A stretch of DNA of 64,000 nt from UBA4782 sp034430215 (GTDB taxonomy: Bacteria; Chloroflexota; Anaerolineae; Anaerolineales; Anaerolineaceae). Under the pieces are notes generated by a model, which was given only the letters and a program-made list of their open reading frames with translations, was not told the DNA's origin and did no database searches. The first letter of the stretch is position 1. Every line of letters starts with the position of its first letter. The stretch spans positions 62,001 to 126,000 of the forward strand of contig DAOUFE010000036.1 of assembly GCA_034430215.1 (NCBI GenBank), written 5' to 3'. The translations under genes and the position numbers were made by a program. This document shows, piece by piece, positions 62,070-64,000 of this stretch.

Positions 62070-63635
62070 CTATAGTTTCTTTGAAAAATCCATGTTCCTG
62101 ATCAAGAGCACTGGAATAACAGCCAACAAACACACAATCCCTGCGATTAAAAAGATTTCTGATATCACCTGTACTGCTGAACGGATGGCAACCTCATAAA
62201 TCAGCTGCAGGTCTGTTGATCCCTGCAACCACAATTCACTTAAGTATTCAGCCCGATGCAATCCATAGGTAGTCATCCCAGATACGCCTACCGTCATACC
62301 AATCAGTCGAAAAATGATCACCAGCGCTGAAGAAATACCCCGATATTCTTCTGGTGCAGCATTCACCACTGCGGTGGTAATAGGTGCCATTGTTAAGCCC
62401 AACCCGATCCCTGCAAGCATTAATTGTGGCACCATCATTCCATACGGAGTATCCGCTTTCCAACTGGTCAAAATCGCAAAACCAACTACCCCAACCAGAA
62501 CACCCAGAATTGCAGGCAGACGATATCCTTTCTTTTCCGTCAGCCAGCCCCCTGGGATGGTGGCAAAAGCCATAGGAATCGTCAGAGCACAAAGCATCCA
62601 ACCGCTATCCCAGGATGCTTCTTCGATGGTATTTGCCGTGACGGTATTAATGAATAAAGGAACATTGGCAATTGCAATGAATAGACTGACGCCGATCAAG
62701 AAATTCGCCAGACTTGCTGCTGTGAAATTTTGATTTTTAAATAGTTGCAGTGGAATGAGAGGATACCTGGCTTTTGCCTGTCTCCAAATGAATAAACCCA
62801 GAAAAATAATGGATATGATCAGGAAGGGTACTGCATAGGGTGGTAAACCAGAAGATTCAGTTGCAACAGTGGATGTAAATGAACCCTCACTTGACCCCAA
62901 CCCAATGTTAAGAAAGCTTAGAGCCAATGTAATCAGCAGAGTACCCAGCCAATCCATCCGAATTTTTTCAGACTGGCTGATCACACCTCGTAATGCCCAG
63001 GCGATCAATATAAAAGCGATGATGCAAAATGGGATATTGAGCCAGAAAATCAGTTTCCAGGTGAAGTAGCGGGTAATGATGCCGCCATAAAGATGTCCAA
63101 TCACCCACCCACCCGTATCAAATGCTGCTATGATACTTAACGGGCGGGCTCGTTTTTCTGGAGGGTATAGGTCACCCACCAATGCCATCCCTACTGGTAC
63201 CATAGCTCCCCCACCAAATGCCTGTATCATGCGGCCACCAATAAGGATATATAAAGTGATCATGGATGCGTCTGGTCTTCCGGAAAAGAACTGGTAGTAA
63301 AATCTTAATGCCAGAGATGTTGGCCAGGTTTCTGCTACAGCCACAAGGTATGATCCTAAGGCAAAAACAGCGAGAGCAATGAGATAAGCTTTTCTTCTCC
63401 CCAGAATATCTGAAAGTTTTCCCATGAAAGTCATGGCAATGGTGTAAGCCAGAAGATAGCCACTTACCATCCATGATGCGTCATCCATTCCGGTTTGAAA
63501 TGGTAATTCGAGATCATAAATAACATGGGGAAGTACTGCAGAAACTACGGTTAGATCAAGCGCACCAATGAAAATCGGCAAGCTTATCAACGCAACTATC
63601 CAGGCTGGTGAAAATTTCCGTGGCAATTTAGTCAT
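62070..63635 (-). CDS. MFS transporter, DHA2 (EmrB/QacA) type drug exporter
   Basis: 521 aa with about 14 membrane helices. It begins VALISLPIFIGALDLTVVSAVLPHV (motif D1-like) and has motif A GKLSDILGRRKAYLI after helix 2. There is an extra stretch of about 25 residues (LRFYYQFFSGRPDASMITLY) before the usual RMIQAFGGGAMVPVGMALVGDLYPP segment. A proton-coupled exporter of hydrophobic compounds is likely; the substrate is unknown. No ribosome-binding site is seen at the ATG. Confidence 0.88.
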   Translation of the reverse strand: MTKLPRKFSPAWIVALISLPIFIGALDLTVVSAVLPHVIYDLELPFQTGMDDASWMVSGYLLAYTIAMTFMGKLSDILGRRKAYLIALAVFALGSYLVAVAETWPTSLALRFYYQFFSGRPDASMITLYILIGGRMIQAFGGGAMVPVGMALVGDLYPPEKRARPLSIIAAFDTGGWVIGHLYGGIITRYFTWKLIFWLNIPFCIIAFILIAWALRGVISQSEKIRMDWLGTLLITLALSFLNIGLGSSEGSFTSTVATESSGLPPYAVPFLIISIIFLGLFIWRQAKARYPLIPLQLFKNQNFTAASLANFLIGVSLFIAIANVPLFINTVTANTIEEASWDSGWMLCALTIPMAFATIPGGWLTEKKGYRLPAILGVLVGVVGFAILTSWKADTPYGMMVPQLMLAGIGLGLTMAPITTAVVNAAPEEYRGISSALVIIFRLIGMTVGVSGMTTYGLHRAEYLSELWLQGSTDLQLIYEVAIRSAVQVISEIFLIAGIVCLLAVIPVLLIRNMDFSKKL

Positions 63636-63727
63636 GAATGATGATGGATGGTTTTGGAATATTATGGTTCAAGTATATTCCATCCAGCCTCACGGTACAA
63701 TAGGAAGAATTTTTCTTTATTTAGCCG

Positions 63728-64000
63728 TTATTCCAAGCTAATATATCTTACATTCACTCCTTCATATTCAAGAATGGGTTCAAATATCACTACAATGTTC
63801 GTTTCACCAATGGCAATTGGCAACACCACATATCCCCTTTCCTCCCCTCCAGGATAAAGGCTGGTTTCTAAAAGATATCCAGGAACATAAACATACAGAA
63901 TGTCATAGACCACATTTCTACTACCGGATGACTTGAAAGACATTCCATCTACTCGTATCGCCACATCTTCAATGCCTAGATTCTTCACACTCACATCGAC
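63728..64000 (-). CDS. C-terminal part of an unidentified protein (5' end outside window)
   Basis: 90 residues are visible and the frame is open to the window end. Beta-rich sequence (VSVKNLGIEDVAIRVDGMSF, YVVLPIAIGETNIVVIFEPILEYEGVNVRYISLE), resembling the C-terminal beta-domain of an exported or pilin-like protein. This is too little to assign. The internal GTG at 63994 is not a convincing start because the coding character continues upstream. Confidence 0.55.
   Translation of the reverse strand, partial: VDVSVKNLGIEDVAIRVDGMSFKSSGSRNVVYDILYVYVPGYLLETSLYPGGEERGYVVLPIAIGETNIVVIFEPILEYEGVNVRYISLE

Noticed and set aside
1..64000. CRISPR array, prophage or intact insertion sequence
   Set aside because: No regularly spaced repeats, phage structural genes or complete transposase with flanking repeats were seen; the only transposase-like sequence is the degenerate domain at 49314-51338.

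Overview
This 64 kb window looks like bacterial chromosome with moderate GC content and tight gene packing. The gene set suggests a Chloroflexota member of the Anaerolineae type. This is inferred from gene style rather than a database match: many lipoproteins with Thr/Pro-rich linkers after the lipobox, a DUF151 bifunctional nuclease beside dnaB, a NurA/HerA pair, a TPR protein with an ECF sigma/anti-sigma pair, and a flavodiiron protein that fits an anaerobe. No rRNA, CRISPR array, intact insertion sequence or prophage is visible. Two tRNAs are present, Gly(TCC) and Arg(CCT).

Layout. 1-2.6 kb: a MoeB/ThiF-type E1-like enzyme (cut by the window edge), a HAD phosphatase and a CtpA-type protease. 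2.8-6.9 kb: an overlapping operon of DUF151 nuclease, dnaB, a DnaD-like protein and an unusual tandem DnaC-type ATPase, which looks like a primosome-loading unit. 7.1-10.1 kb: a consensus promoter, a cobalamin riboswitch with an attenuator hairpin, then btuF-btuC-btuD. 10.2-20.2 kb: envelope and stress genes (LysM lipoprotein, Hsp20, a cysteine desulfurase-like enzyme), a 1044-residue fusion of two oligopeptide-type ABC permeases, and a C39-like peptidase with TPRs. 20.2-31.7 kb: sbcD-sbcC, two glycosyltransferases, small proteins, a lipoprotein, and a nurA / HAS-barrel / herA operon. Together these hold the parts of an archaeal-style double-strand-break resection system. 31.7-34.4 kb (minus): isochorismatase-like hydrolase, xseA, xseB and a DUF212 membrane protein. 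34.5-39.6 kb: GyrI-like protein, orphan DNA methyltransferase, SH3 lipoprotein, lipA, rsmI and rsmE. 39.7-53.4 kb (minus): ftsK, then a long operon of a receiver/roadblock/degenerate-transposase fusion, polA, TPR protein, ECF sigma factor, anti-sigma factor and NUDIX hydrolase, preceded by an S41 protease. 53.5-64 kb: a two-TM coiled protein, flavodiiron protein, OsmC, two tRNAs, GNAT, lysS, greA, a DUF3352 protein, an MFS exporter and the C-terminus of an unidentified protein.

The most unusual item is the protein at 49314-51338. Its C-terminus aligns along its length with an IS200/IS605 Y1 transposase, but the HUH metal-binding histidines are replaced and the tyrosine is kept. Other items worth attention are the stand-alone HAS-barrel gene between nurA and herA, the tandem DnaC, the DppB-DppC fusion with a cytoplasmic TPR-like head, a recurring leaderless promoter layout (a -10 box ending 6-7 nt before the ATG), and two tRNAs with non-canonical positions.
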